DNA of 64,000 bases, taken from assembly GCA_033782935.1 (NCBI GenBank), contig JAWQEG010003694.1:1-64000 (forward strand), written 5' to 3'. Shown in pieces: positions 1 through 11,770 of the stretch (position 1 is its first letter; every line of letters begins with the position of its first letter). This stretch comes from Petrolisthes cinctipes. Its lineage: Eukaryota; Arthropoda; Malacostraca; Decapoda; Porcellanidae. The position numbers and the translations under genes are program-made. The notes below the pieces were generated by a model. It saw only the letters and a program-made list of their open reading frames with translations. It did no database searches and was not told the DNA's origin.

Positions 1-130
1 AGATAGGTTGATAGGTTGGTAAGTTGATAGGTATGTAGGTAGGTAAGTAGAGAAGCAGGTAGGTATGTAGGAACGTGGATGGGTAAGTAGATTGGTAAGT
101 AGAGAAGTAGGTAGGTAGGTTGGTGGACGG
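1..130. repeat. degenerate TAGG/TAGA tetranucleotide array
   Basis: Tracts of TAGG, TTGG and TAAG repeat with interruptions from the window start. Confidence 0.8.
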
Positions 131-1180
131 GTGTGTGTGATGTTTGTAATAATAATGACCTCCTTGTCTTCCCTTCCTCTTGTCTTCTTCATTCAATGTT
201 CTCACTCAATCTTTTTGTTCCCTTCGTCTTCCTTCCCTCCAACACTTCGATTCTTCTCTTCTCTCTCTCACTCACCACCTTCCATTCCTCTCCTCTTTTC
301 TCTCACACCACTCCTTCCTGCCCTCTCCCCTCTTCTCTCCACCAATCCTACCTTCCTCTTCTCCCTTTTACCTTCTCTCCTCTCCTCCTTCCACCAAACA
401 AACTCACGCCTTCCCACCTTCTTTCCTTCTCTGACACACACACACACACACCAAACTACACTGACCTTGGTTTCCACATGCCTAGGGTACAGCTCACCCG
501 GGAATGTCAACACCATCATTTGTTTTCAATACCACTACACAACCCGGAATGTGATGCAATGTATATGACGCCCCAGTAATGTTATAACGAGCACACATTT
601 ACATATTTTTTCATTTACGTAATAACAACCCTTATTCCCCATATAAACTGTATATACATTTTTGTTTCACTTACGTAATAGCAACGCTTCATTTCACCTT
701 ATATAACAATAGGGTGGTGGGTGTGTTTCCTGGATGTGATTGTTTTATTTTAGTATGCGTATTTGGTTCATAGTTATGTATTTTAATTACTGAGCTTGTG
801 ATAATTTTCTTTCAGGTGATAATTTTGTCTTGGTAATATTTAATCACAACTTTGTTTTTGTCACTGAACTTGCTATATATATAATGTATATTTTTTGTTT
901 TGAAGTGTGTGGTCCCATTGATTTGTGTATTATTAATTTCCTTCTCTTCTTGTATTGCAGGTTGGTGTCTGGTGGAGGCTACAGTAGAGCAGAATAGGAG
1001 TTCGCTTTTGGTGACGTATAAACACTACTATTAACATTTGGAGGATAAAAGCTTTGGTGTTATTTCTGAAGACAGTGGTACTCCTATAGTCAGTAAAAGG
1101 GTCATCTGTCTGTAGTAATTGGAAGACCCTTATTCTGATTTCTCCTATCTATGTTGAGGATTAGACTGTTGGGGTTCAGT

Positions 1181-1183
<3 letters not shown>

Positions 1184-1255
<72 letters not shown>
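1184..1255. repeat. (GA)n microsatellite
   Basis: About 36 uninterrupted GA units. Confidence 0.95.
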
Positions 1256-1260
<5 letters not shown>

Positions 1261-1522
1261 GTTGTAGCAGTGTTTGGAGGAATTGTTATCTAGCCCTCCA
1301 GTATAATTCTTAGGCTCGTCTATTATGATTCCTACTTACTAAAATTACCCATATATTTACATTTATATATATATATTTATAAATTTATTTATTTATTTAT
1401 TTATATTTGAGATCATTTTTAAGCAAGAGACTGAATACTTAATAAGTTTTTAAGAAAGGACGTGTTTACAGGGACAACTTTAGCTGCCGTACTATTTTTA
1501 TAATGCAGAGGACAGGAGGGGA

Positions 1523-1528
1523 GACACA

Positions 1529-1619
<91 letters not shown>
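1523..1619. repeat. (CA)n microsatellite
   Basis: Nearly pure CA with two CATA interruptions at the edges. Confidence 0.95.
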
Positions 1620-1622
<3 letters not shown>

Positions 1623-1752
1623 GGTAGACAGACACACCCTTGGGGATACTGTCTTCATATTAGATTTTTGTAAGGCTCTTTAGTTCCGTATTCCCCCAAT
1701 CCCCTGTGTGTCAAACTATAAGAAAATGTTTTTGGCTGGTAGACGGATTACT

Positions 1753-1753
<1 letters not shown>

Positions 1754-1849
<96 letters not shown>
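1754..1849. repeat. (TG)n microsatellite
   Basis: About 48 TG units, 135 bases after the preceding CA array and therefore able to pair with it. Confidence 0.95.
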
Positions 1850-1850
<1 letters not shown>

Positions 1851-1989
1851 GTGTGAAGGGGATGAATGATGATATTGTGGATAGTGTTGGTGATGAAGGA
1901 AGAGGAAGTGTAAAGTTGGATAAATAAAGTGGAGAAATGGTGAGATGCGGAGGAAGAAGAGAAGGAAAATTAGAGGAGTGATGATAATA

Positions 1990-2575
1990 AGGAGGAGGAG
2001 GAGGAGGAGGAGGTGGTGATAATGAGGATAGAGAGATAATTATATATATATTGATGAGAGGAAAGAAGAAAAGCGAGATGATGATGATAAAGATGATAAG
2101 AAAAAGAAGGAAGGAAAAAAACAACGTTAATGTAGAGGAAAAAGAGCATGGTAGGAGGAAGATAATGGAAAAGAGAAACAGTGGCAAGTTAATGATATGA
2201 AAGATAAGGAAAAGGCTAATGACAGAGAAGGAAGGGATAATGAAGTAGAAGAAAAGATAGGAGGAGAGGTAGCCTAGTGTGTACGTGGTAGGTGCCCTAA
2301 GTTGTTTCATCGTTGTCTCGTTAAAAGTTTCAGTTTGTCTTGTGTGATAGCATCGGAAGAGAAGGAATGGTGGGGGCATGGTATAGGTGGTGGTGATGGT
2401 AGTAATGTTGGTGGTAATGGTGGTGGTAGTAGTAGTGGTGATGGTGGCTTGGTGAGGTAGTGGTAGTGGTGTTGGTGGTAATGGTGGTAGTAGTGGTGGT
2501 AATGGTGGTAGTAGTGGTGGTGATGGTGGCTTGGTGAGGTGGTGATGGTGGTGGTAGTAATGGTGGTGATTGTGG
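1990..2575. repeat. purine- and GGT/AGT-rich low-complexity stretch
   Basis: It starts with (GGA)n near 1990-2015, passes through GAAA-rich sequence, and ends in interrupted GGT/AGT triplets (2390-2575). Confidence 0.8.
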
Positions 2576-2773
2576 TGGGTGGTTGGTATGACACCTAAAT
2601 TTCACTGTATGTCATCTCCATCACCTCTACTACTCACCTTAACTCATCTCATCTCACATACATTAAGACCACTTCACTTCACTTTATTCTATACTCTTCA
2701 CTCACTTCACTATCACAGCTACCACACACCTTACCTCATTTCCATTAACATTACTTCACTTCACTTCACTTCA

Positions 2774-2823
2774 TTCTGTTCTTTGCATTCACTTCCCAAT
2801 CACCTCTACTATCCCTCATCTCA

Positions 2824-2888
<65 letters not shown>

Positions 2889-2931
2889 TAGAGGGTTGAT
2901 TGTATTCTGTTCTTTGCATTCACTTCCCTCA

Positions 2932-3004
<73 letters not shown>

Positions 3005-3017
3005 TAGAGGGTTGATT
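2774..3017. repeat. duplicated block containing two (CA)n arrays
   Basis: TTCTGTTCTTTGCATTCACT, a CA array, and GATAGAGGGTTGATTG occur twice in tandem (arrays about 2824-2885 and 2934-3001). Confidence 0.85.
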
Positions 3018-3169
3018 GAGGTGAAGGCTAGAAACTGTGCAAGTAACTACACCTTCAACCCTTCAACCTGAGCAGCTTGTGGTCACCCTGCATGACAAGA
3101 TTCCATACGTACCTGATGCCTTGGGGTTTTATCAGCCTCCATCACCACTATTACCATTATTACTACCAC

Positions 3170-3425
3170 TACTACCATCAACAAAACTAATATTACTACC
3201 ACTACCAGTACTATCATCAACAAAACTAATACTACTACCACTACCAGTACTATCAACAAAACTATTACTACTACCACTACCAGTACTACCATCAACAAAA
3301 CTATTACTACTACCACTACCAGTACTACCATCAACAAAACCATTACTACTACCACTACCAGTACTACCATCAACAAAGCCATTACTACTACAACTACCAG
3401 TACTACCATCGACAAAACCATTATT
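3170..3425. repeat. 39-bp minisatellite of ACT/CCA triplets
   Basis: The unit ATTACTACTACCACTACCAG plus TACTACCATCAACAAAACC repeats about six times with small variants. It lies inside a longer ACT/CCA-rich tract (3145-3600). Confidence 0.85.
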
Positions 3426-3715
3426 ACTACTACTATATACTCTTCTACCATCAACATCATCATTACCACTACCATTAATACCACCTCTATACTACTAATA
3501 CTAATATTCTTTGCCATCAATAACACCACCAATACCACTACTACTACTACTATCACCACTATTATTGCTACTACTACATACACTTTTACCATCAACACCA
3601 CTACTACAACTATTCTTCTTATGAGGAAATGTTTCCCCTTCATCTGTTGGTAGCTGTAGTACATGCATAAACCCACAATCTGTTTTGCCTAAGATAATTG
3701 TTGAGGAGAGTTAAT

Positions 3716-3719
<4 letters not shown>

Positions 3720-3771
<52 letters not shown>
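3720..3771. repeat. (TG)n microsatellite
   Basis: About 25 TG units. Confidence 0.95.
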
Positions 3772-3773
<2 letters not shown>

Positions 3774-4216
3774 CTTGTAAACAATACCTATGGTTGGTGT
3801 AAGACTGTGACCTCGTTTAGATGACCTCTCACTCAACCACTTCAGGTCATTTACTACTCTCTACTTACCTGCATGCATTTCACACTCCCTCATCCCCATT
3901 CACTACTCTCTCTCTCACCGATTCATTGTTATTCACCCCCACCTTACTCTCCCTCCCACACCTCACTGCCTGACCTACCCACTCACCACTTCCTCTTACT
4001 CCCCATCCACTTCCTCTTACTCCCCATCCACTTCCTCTTACTCCCACTCACTCTCTCTTTCCATCCACTCCCACTCACTCTCTTTCCATCCACTCCCTAT
4101 TACTCCCATCCACTCTCTCCCTCTATAACTAAAACTTACGTGACCCCACCTGACCTAACCACCCACTCACTCACTCACTCCTCCCACCCCAATTAACTTA
4201 AGTAAACAAAGACCTT

Positions 4217-4454
<238 letters not shown>

Positions 4455-4724
4455 TTTACTGGATGGGTGCATGGTTTTTGCTCCCCCCCCCTCACCTCAC
4501 TCTCTTACAACCCCTGCCCTCCCACAGCTCTCCCGTAATCTCCCACCCCCAATGACCCCCACCCCCACCCTCCAGTGAAGCCAAGGTTAATGTTATTCAA
4601 AAGTAGTGTAATGAAATACAGTCAGTGCATTTTTTGTTTTCCTTCCCGTCTGTGTTTGTTTTTTTATTTTTGGGAGGCTGAGTTTTATGAGTTCGTATTT
4701 TTGTTTCCAGGATGTTTGTGTTTG

Positions 4725-4726
<2 letters not shown>

Positions 4727-4784
<58 letters not shown>

Positions 4785-4852
4785 CGTGTGTGTGTGTGTG
4801 TGTTTGCTCGTGTGTGTGTGTGTGTGTTTGCTCGTGTGTGTGTGTGTGTTTG

Positions 4853-4914
<62 letters not shown>

Positions 4915-4930
4915 TGTGTGTGTGTGTGTT
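4727..4930. repeat. (TG)n array regularly interrupted by TTTGCTCG
   Basis: TTTGCTCG recurs every 20-45 bases within TG repeats, giving a higher-order pattern. Confidence 0.9.
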
Positions 4931-5497
4931 ATCAGTCTGTCTATCTAAATGTCCTTTCATTATCAGTTTCATACTTGACACACCACTCCAGCTGTCTCTC
5001 CAGTCCACCTCATCTTCGTTCGTCTGGCCTCTCTTTTCCTTCCATCTCTGGGTTGTCAGTCTGTTCGATCAGTTCTACACATAACACCACTCCTCCTCCT
5101 TCTCTTCCTCCTTGCCCATCATAATCATCATCATCATCCCCAGTGCTGGATTTAGGTACAGTTGCAGGCACATGAAATAAGACACACTCGGGGAAATAAT
5201 ATTTTACACCATTAAATTCAGATCGAGAACCTATCCCTTCCTTGTGTGTGTCTTTTTTTATTTATATATGTGTGTTTATTTTTTTCTTTATTTATGTGTT
5301 TAGTTATTTTATTGATACCAGAGAAGATGATGTGATTAATATGACTTGATTCCGGTGATGAAGCCTTACGTGATCCTCTTATGTACACATGTCAGTCACT
5401 CCCTCGATATTAATGTCAACAATGTTATACAGTATTGACAGAAAGAGTTGCTATGCCTACAACAGCGGACCCTCAATACATTTCAGTGATGTTCATA

Positions 5498-5577
5498 AAA
5501 TATCGGCACCGCACATCAATAATTATCTGAGCACATTAAATATCGGCACCGCACATCAATAATTATCCGAGCACATT
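5498..5577. repeat. 40-bp tandem duplication
   Basis: Two copies of a unit starting AAATATCGGCACCGCACATC differ at one base. Confidence 0.9.
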
Positions 5578-5839
5578 GTTTTGTTCATATATGTTTTGTT
5601 TTTTTATATGTTCCGATAATGGACATAGACTCCATCAAGCCCGTTTCCATAGCCCAGGTCAACTGTTACACACACGTACGTACGTCACGACTTCCGAACT
5701 GGCACCCAGCCACAGAGAGGGGGAAGTGAGGATAATTCCCAAATACTGCAGCTGTTATGGTACCAGGGAGGGTGTTTTACGACGTTCGGTGGCCTTATAT
5801 ATAGTTAGTACCCGAAACTCGATTTGGAAGAGTATATAT

Positions 5840-5957
5840 TCTCAGCACCTCACCTGAGAGGATTCGATCTCCCGACCTATAGGTTACGAGTCCAGAACAC
5901 TCATCACTACTATAGGTAGGAATAACAAACCACCAGGGCCCACTGCACCACTAACCC
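5840..5957 (-). mobile_element. tRNA-derived SINE head (tRNA-Thr-like)
   Basis: On the - strand a B-box-like GAGATCGAATCC lies near 5859-5871. It follows an anticodon-loop-like CTCGTAA and a plausible A-box region near the poly-C at 5958. The arms are degenerate, so this is a pol III-derived repeat head, not a functional tRNA. The tail probably extends leftward. Confidence 0.45.
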
Positions 5958-6478
5958 CCCCCCCCCCCTCGTTCCATAACTGATTCTAGGTGCTTGACAT
6001 TCTTAACTGTGTAGCGTGGATGGAATGGACTGCATGGCGTTTTGGCATGAACGATTCACTCCACCTGATTTCATACGAATGTCTCTGAACGTATTCTCAG
6101 CACTCAACATTAACCAGTCTTCATCACAGTATCGTCGCTTATTTATTTAATTAATTTTTTTTTTTTTTTTTTTTTTTTTGTACTATGCCACTGACAAACA
6201 TGCCGACTGTGTTTTCAGTATTGTGTTTTAGTTGGGTTGTTACATCAAATACGTTATGAATGTCGTTAATTATATGCACTTTGTAATTGATTTAAAGCTT
6301 TGCAGAGACACACTAAGCAAATTTTACGTTATTCTCTGTCCTGTGATCTCAGTGTTAATTGTTATGGTGTGCACCTTGAGTGAGAATGTGGTAAAAGAGT
6401 AGCAGATTTGAGTAGCAGAGAGAGAGAGAGGTGGACGGATAGACTGAGGGGGAGTATTGCGTGACTAGAAAGTGCACT

Positions 6479-6684
6479 GGTGTGTGTGTGTGTGTGTGTG
6501 TGTATTTCAGGTGGTCGGTGGTCTAGAGCCGTGACCACACACACACACACACACACATACATATAGATAGAGATAGTCATGGACATACACATATATACAT
6601 AGATAGAGATTGGCATGGACACACAGACACACACACAATTTTCTTCACGTCATTCCGTCGTTACTCTTCTCCCTATTATACTCA

Positions 6685-6738
<54 letters not shown>
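6479..6738. repeat. cluster of TG and CA arrays
   Basis: TG at 6479-6503, CA at 6537-6557 and 6686-6737. The first two can pair as a stem. Confidence 0.85.
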
Positions 6739-6740
<2 letters not shown>

Positions 6741-7269
6741 CGCTACTGTTCTATCAACCACACTCCATCTTCCCCGTCTCTGCTATCTACTGTAGTCATC
6801 AAAATACCGTTTGGTCAGGCATCTCGAACGAAATAACTTCTTCATTATACATTATTTTTCCTCTTTTTGATCGGGGAAGCGGTGTGCCAGTCATTCTGTG
6901 GACGTAGGCATTATATAATTACCTCAACTATATATATCTCTCCACATACATGCTACATACAGTCTTCTATATCATCTACTGTTGTCTACCCATTCGTCAG
7001 TTATCCTCATTGTCCTTCCCAACCCATCTCTCTTCCTCATTCCTCTGTCATCTTGGTTTATTCTTCCCATTAATCCCTCATGTTTTGTGTGATGGTGAGA
7101 GGTGGTGTCGTGGGGTGGTGAGGTGTAACATATAGTATAGTGCATGACGTGTGTGTGTGTGTGTGTATGTGTGTTGTTAGGTGTGATATGATAGGGAGTG
7201 GTGGTGGTGTTAGGGTGTGGTTGCGGGTGTCACTTCTGCACTTGTCAATACTCGATACACTGCAGCACC

Positions 7270-7272
<3 letters not shown>

Positions 7273-7303
<31 letters not shown>
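7273..7303. repeat. (CA)n microsatellite
   Basis: About 15 CA units. Confidence 0.9.
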
Positions 7304-7304
<1 letters not shown>

Positions 7305-7504
7305 CTGCAGTAGTCACACACCACCTCCAAAAATATTATTAATTTGTCCTTAAAAAATACATAGTCGCTTCGTTTCTGTTGAGAGAGAGAGTGTGTTAGA
7401 GAGTGTTACAAGGACAAGTAGCACCTCAAAAGGTCTTACGACCCATACCAAGGAGGTACCGTAGGTGTAGTAGTAGTTGCTAACTAATAGTGAGAGAAAA
7501 GTAT

Positions 7505-7630
7505 AGTAAAGAGAAGGCTCTCCCCACCCACCTCTCCCACCCGCATTGCGGGTATGGAAATGGAAATGTACCTAACCCGGAGGAAAAAAGGCCGGACTAG
7601 GAAATTTTTGTACAGGAAAGGAGGAAACAA
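7505..7630 (-). mobile_element. probable 3' UTR of the LINE fragment
   Basis: Non-repetitive sequence follows the LINE stop codon on the - strand, up to a C-rich boundary near 7505. Its assignment rests on adjacency only. Confidence 0.4.
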
Positions 7631-8212
7631 TCACTTTAACTCTAATAGGCTTGGCAGAACTTTGTCTAACTGTTTCTTGAACTGCTCTATCGAGGAACTA
7701 TCAACTACCTCTGCTGGTAGCTGATTCCAGACATTGCAGATTTTATATGTGAAGAAATTACCTAACGTATTATGGCGGAAGCGTTTCAAGTCTAGTTTCC
7801 ATCCATGGTTTCTAGTTGAATTAGTGTTTAAGCTAAACAGGCACTGATAATCAATGTTTTCATATCCACGAAGGATTTTGAAAACTTCAATTAGTTGACC
7901 TCTCAAGCGTCTCGTCTCTAATGAGAAGAGACCTAGTGACTGCAGCCTTCTATGGTAGCCCATGTGCTTAATTGATGGGATCAGATTGGTGGCCCTAGCC
8001 TGGACTCTCTCAAGCCTCGCAATGTCTTTCTTGAGAGTCGGCGACCAGAACTGCACAGCATATTCCAGATGTGGCCGAACCAAAGAATTGTACAGAGTGA
8101 GGACTATCTCTTGGTTTCTAAATCTAAATTGCCTCTTTATGTAACCAAGAAGCCTCTGGGCTTTCTTCTCTACTTCGAGGCACTGCTTGGAGAATTTGAG
8201 GTCACTGCTGAT

Positions 8213-8215
<3 letters not shown>
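7631..8215 (-). pseudogene. 5'-truncated non-LTR retrotransposon (CR1/jockey-like), RT C-terminal end
   Basis: An open frame of 194 codons carries the post-catalytic part of a LINE reverse transcriptase, with LYNSLVRPHLEYAVQFWSPT, LERVQARATNLIPSIK and NVWNQLPAEVVDSSSIEQFK. These strings are typical of CR1/jockey-type elements. The catalytic FADD-type motif and the endonuclease are absent, so it is a dead 5' truncation. The break coincides with a (GA)n array at 8214-8288. The 3' UTR probably extends to about 7505. Confidence 0.85.

Positions 8216-8288
<73 letters not shown>
8214..8288. repeat. (GA)n microsatellite at LINE truncation point
   Basis: About 37 GA units directly at the 5' break of the LINE fragment. 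Confidence 0.95.
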
Positions 8289-8290
<2 letters not shown>

Positions 8291-8567
8291 AATAAGTTAT
8301 AAGTTTGTTTGTTTGTTTGTTACTGGTATGTAATCCAAGTAAAAAGAAAAACAAAGACAGGAAAAGGAAATCATTTACATAATTGTTTGACTCACAGGTG
8401 TACACGCGATAAAAACATGAAAGTATCAGTGAAATTCTCGTATGAAACATTTTGAGACCTAAGACGATGGATACTGAAAAATATCTTGTTTATTCCCGTG
8501 GCATCATCATTTACAGAATCATCAGACCCCTCTTCCTGTTCGATTTTTTTTTTTTTTTTTTTATGTA

Positions 8568-8709
8568 CAATCACGAGCACTAATAAGTATCCAGGTGTGC
8601 TTCGAATACCTAGTGACAGTAAATCAATGCACAATAAGATCTCCATTAGAATTAGTTCGTTGGTGAATTGGACTCTTCACAGCTGTATACTTATTAGTGC
8701 TCGTGACTG
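8568..8709. mobile_element. Tc1/mariner-like MITE, TA-flanked
   Basis: Terminal inverted repeats CAATCACGAGCACTAATAAG and CAGTCACGAGCACTAATAAG face each other and match at 22 of the first 23 bases. TA lies directly outside both ends (8566-8567, 8710-8711). The 142-bp length and lack of an ORF fit a non-autonomous element. Confidence 0.8.
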
Positions 8710-9189
8710 TACGTACATCTTGAGGAGGAAATTTGTCTCGCTTGTTGCTTGCTTTACATTGAGCTGGAAGATGTTAGGAGTGGAGATGGATGGATGATGA
8801 TGGTGAAGGAAGAGTATGGATGATGATGCGTGGATGGTGATTAGGGTGCAGAAAATGTGGAAGGAGATGGAAGTGTGGATAATGCGTGGGTTGTGGTGAT
8901 GGATGAGATGGAACTATGAACAAATAATAGTGATGATAGTGACGGAAATGTGTGGAAAAAAACTGATATCGAAGACTGAAGTGGGCTGTGTGACTGAAAG
9001 ACGATAGTGTACAGTAGACAGAAATGTGGGAATGGAAAGAAAGAGTTGACCCTTAAAGACGGAACCAAGTGGAATTGTGAGTGAGAAACGGAAAAAGTGG
9101 ATGGTGATGGGGTGGACTGTGGGGTTGGATGGGGCTGAGTTGAAGGAGAAGGAAGTGGGTGACGAGTTATAGGGGTGTGTAGGGTTGGG

Positions 9190-9633
9190 TTGAGGGAGAC
9201 GGAAGTGGGTGACGAGGTGTGGGGTGTGTTGTGAGGTGGGGTAAAGGTAAGGGGTGAGATAGGGTGAGTTGTGGGGTGGTTGAGACAATGGAGAATGGAG
9301 TTGAGGGAGACGGAAGTGGGTGACGAGGTGTGGGGTGTGTTGTGAGGTGGGGTAAAGGTAAGGGGTGAGATAGGGTGAGTTGTGGGGTGGTTGAGACAAT
9401 GGAGAATGGAGTTGAGGGAGACGGAAGTGGGTGACGAGGTGTGGGGTGTGTTGTGAGGTGGGGTAAAGGTAAGGGGTGAGATAGGGTGAGTTGTGGGGTG
9501 GTTGAGACAATGGAGAATGGAGTTGAGGGAGACGGAAGTGGGTGACGAGGTGTGGGGTGTGTTGTGAGGTGGGGTAAAGGTAAGGGGTGAGATAGGGTGA
9601 GTTGTGGGGTGGTTGAGACAATGGAGAATGGAG
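9190..9633. repeat. 111-bp minisatellite, four copies
   Basis: Units start TTGAGGGAGACGGAAGTGGG at 9190, 9301, 9412 and 9523 with almost no divergence. The period is a multiple of three, so the - strand stays open. Confidence 0.95.
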
Positions 9634-9636
9634 TTG

Positions 9637-9842
9637 AGGGAGATGGAAGTGGGTGACGAGTTGTAAGAGTGTGTAGGGTTGGATGGGGTTGAGTTAAGGG
9701 AGACGGAAGTGGGTGACGAGTTGTAAGAGTGTGTAGGGTTGGATGGGGTTGAGTTAAGGGAGACGGAAGTGGGTGACGAGTTGTAAGAGTGTGTAGGGTT
9801 GGATGGGGTTGAGTTAAGGGAGACGGAAGTGGGTGACGAGTT
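9637..9842. repeat. 60-bp minisatellite sharing a module with the 111-bp array
   Basis: Three full copies contain GGAAGTGGGTGACGAGTTGT and GTGTAGGGTTGGATGGGG. The first block is also the start of the 111-bp unit. Confidence 0.95.
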
Positions 9843-10009
9843 GTGTGGGGGTGTGGCCGAGATGACCCACATTTCCATTCTGACTGACCGCTGCCGTTAC
9901 TCCGGTTACCTTCACCAAGGCTCCTCCTCATCCTCCTCCCTCTCTCCCTCCTCCTCCTGTTCTTGTTGTGGTCTCCCTTCTCTTCCTCCTCCTACCCCCC
10001 CTCCTCCTC

Positions 10010-10312
10010 CTCCTCCCCCCCTCCCTCACCTCCTACCCCCCTCCCTCACCTCCTACCCCCCTCCCTCACCTCCTACCCCCCTCCCTCACCTCCTACCCCC
10101 CTCCCTCACCTCCTACCCCCCTCCCTCACCTCCTACCCCCCTCCCTCACCTCCTACCCCCCTCCCTCACCTCCTACCCCCCTCCCTCACCTCCTACCCCC
10201 CTCCCTCACCTCCTACCCCCCTCCCTCACCTCCTACCCCCCTCCCTCCTCCTCCTACCCCCCTCCCTCACCTCCTACCCCCCTCCCTCACCTCCTACCCC
10301 TCCCTCACCTCA
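10010..10312. repeat. 20-bp C-rich minisatellite
   Basis: CTCCCTCACCTCCTACCCCC repeats about 14 times, nearly all pyrimidine. One variant unit near 10245 interrupts it. Confidence 0.95.
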
Positions 10313-10761
10313 CACCCCCACCTGTTCTTGTTGTGGTCTCCCTCCATCTCTCAATCCCCACCCCCCCCCTTTCCTCTTGTTGTGGTCTCCCCCTTCCACT
10401 TTTTGTTTTGACCTTCTCTCCCTCCATATCTTCGTCCTCTATCTATCCATCTTCCTCCCTCTATATATTTCTCCTTCTCTTCTTTCCTCATCCATATCTT
10501 TCTCCTTCTTTCCCTTCCGCCCTCCATATCTTTCTCCTTCACTTCTTTCCTCCCACAGTGTCTTCCTCCTCCTCTTCCTCCTTCCCTCTATAAAAATAAT
10601 CTTCTTCCTCCGCCTACCTCTGTCTCACACTCAGGATTTCTTGAACTGAGGGTCGTTGCTCCAGTCTGCCTTCTGTGCTTCCCTCACTGACTAAGGATGA
10701 TGAAAAAACAAAACAAAGCACAACTGAGAGAGTCAATGCACCTTCCCTTCATCGTGTGCAG

Positions 10762-10932
10762 TTAAGGGGGATAGTACAGTACAGTGTTGGTAAATCGGGG
10801 GTAACTGATTTCTCCAAACTATTCCAGGCAACAAGACACTATTATTTGTGTTCATTTGCTCCTGTTTTCTGGCATACTCTTGAGGAATCAAGACACTTTA
10901 ATGGACCAAAAGTGTAGTATTACCCCCTTTAA
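10762..10932. mobile_element. hairpin MITE, C-type ends, TTAA-bracketed
   Basis: Ends read TTAAGGGGGATAGTAC and, inverted, TTAAAGGGGGTAATAC. The core has TTTCTCCAAACTATTCCAGG on the left and an inverted partner on the right. Confidence 0.75.
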
Positions 10933-11019
10933 TATTGTGTCCACGCTAGAGCATTGTATTTAGCTCTGGAAATTTAACCTGATTATTTAAGCTTACTAAT
11001 ATACACACATTTTTATTTG

Positions 11020-11110
11020 TTCTACTTAATGGGGCAGTCTTATATTATGGTTGAACTAGAGGGATACTGATTATTCCGCCAAACTATTTATTGTAGGAAC
11101 ATTTTGTTAG
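11020..11110. mobile_element. half copy of hairpin MITE
   Basis: One arm only: GGATACTGATTATTCCGCCA followed by AACTATT. No inverted partner is present. Confidence 0.4.
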
Positions 11111-11202
11111 GAAATGGTCGACACACAAACTTCCTTTCTCCTCGGTGACCGTATATAAGTGCAGCCAGCCAGCCAGCCAGTCAACCTATCTATCTATGAC
11201 GA

Positions 11203-11233
11203 GTTTGGTTGGTTGGTTGGTTGGTTGGTTGGT
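11203..11233. repeat. (GGTT)n microsatellite
   Basis: Seven TTGG units, preceded at 11163 by (CAGC)n. Confidence 0.9.
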
Positions 11234-11489
11234 GATGGGGGTGTCGTGTCGGGCAGAGGAATGCAGCAACGTGAAATTCCCTGGACGTGACTGTGCGTTT
11301 TATTATACCGGGTGTTTTGTGATGGCTCTTAATGCCTCTCTCTCTCACCTCGTTGTTGTTATTATCATCTCTGTTGTTGTCTGGTGAAGGGGAAGTGTTT
11401 AATATTATTTTCCCTTCCAATTACTCCTTTTCTAGTATCTCCTCCTCCTCCTCCTCCAACATCCTCTCCACCACCTTCACCTTCCCCTC

Positions 11490-11770
11490 CAACTCTTTCA
11501 CCTTCCCCTCCAACTCTTTCACCTTCCCCTCCCCAACTCTTTCACCTTCCCCTCCCCAACTCTTTCACCTTCCCCTCCCCAACTCTTTCACCTTCCCCTC
11601 CCCAACTCTTTCACCTTCCCCTCCCCAACTCTTTCACCTTCCCCTCCCCAACTCTTTCACCTTCCCCTCCCCAACTCTTTCACCTTCCCCTCCCCAACTC
11701 TTTCACCTTCCCCTCCCCAACTCTTTCACCTTCCCCTCCAACTCTTTTACCTTCCCCTCCCCAACTACTT
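11490..11770. repeat. 23-bp pyrimidine-rich minisatellite
   Basis: AACTCTTTCACCTTCCCCTC followed by CCC repeats about eleven times, with 19-20-bp shortened units at both ends. Confidence 0.95.

Noticed and set aside
960..1020. Acceptor-like tgtattgcag followed by a short open stretch
   Set aside because: The frame closes quickly, no CLASP block is recognisable, and the phase cannot be tied to exon 13161.
8841..9931. Overlapping long - strand frames of Ser/Pro/Thr/His repeats
   Set aside because: They exist because the minisatellite periods (60 and 111) are multiples of three and lack stops. Several frames are open at once and there is no non-repeat domain.
9799..10649. Pro/Ser/Leu-rich + strand frames
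   Set aside because: They are translations of the 20-bp pyrimidine minisatellite in three frames.
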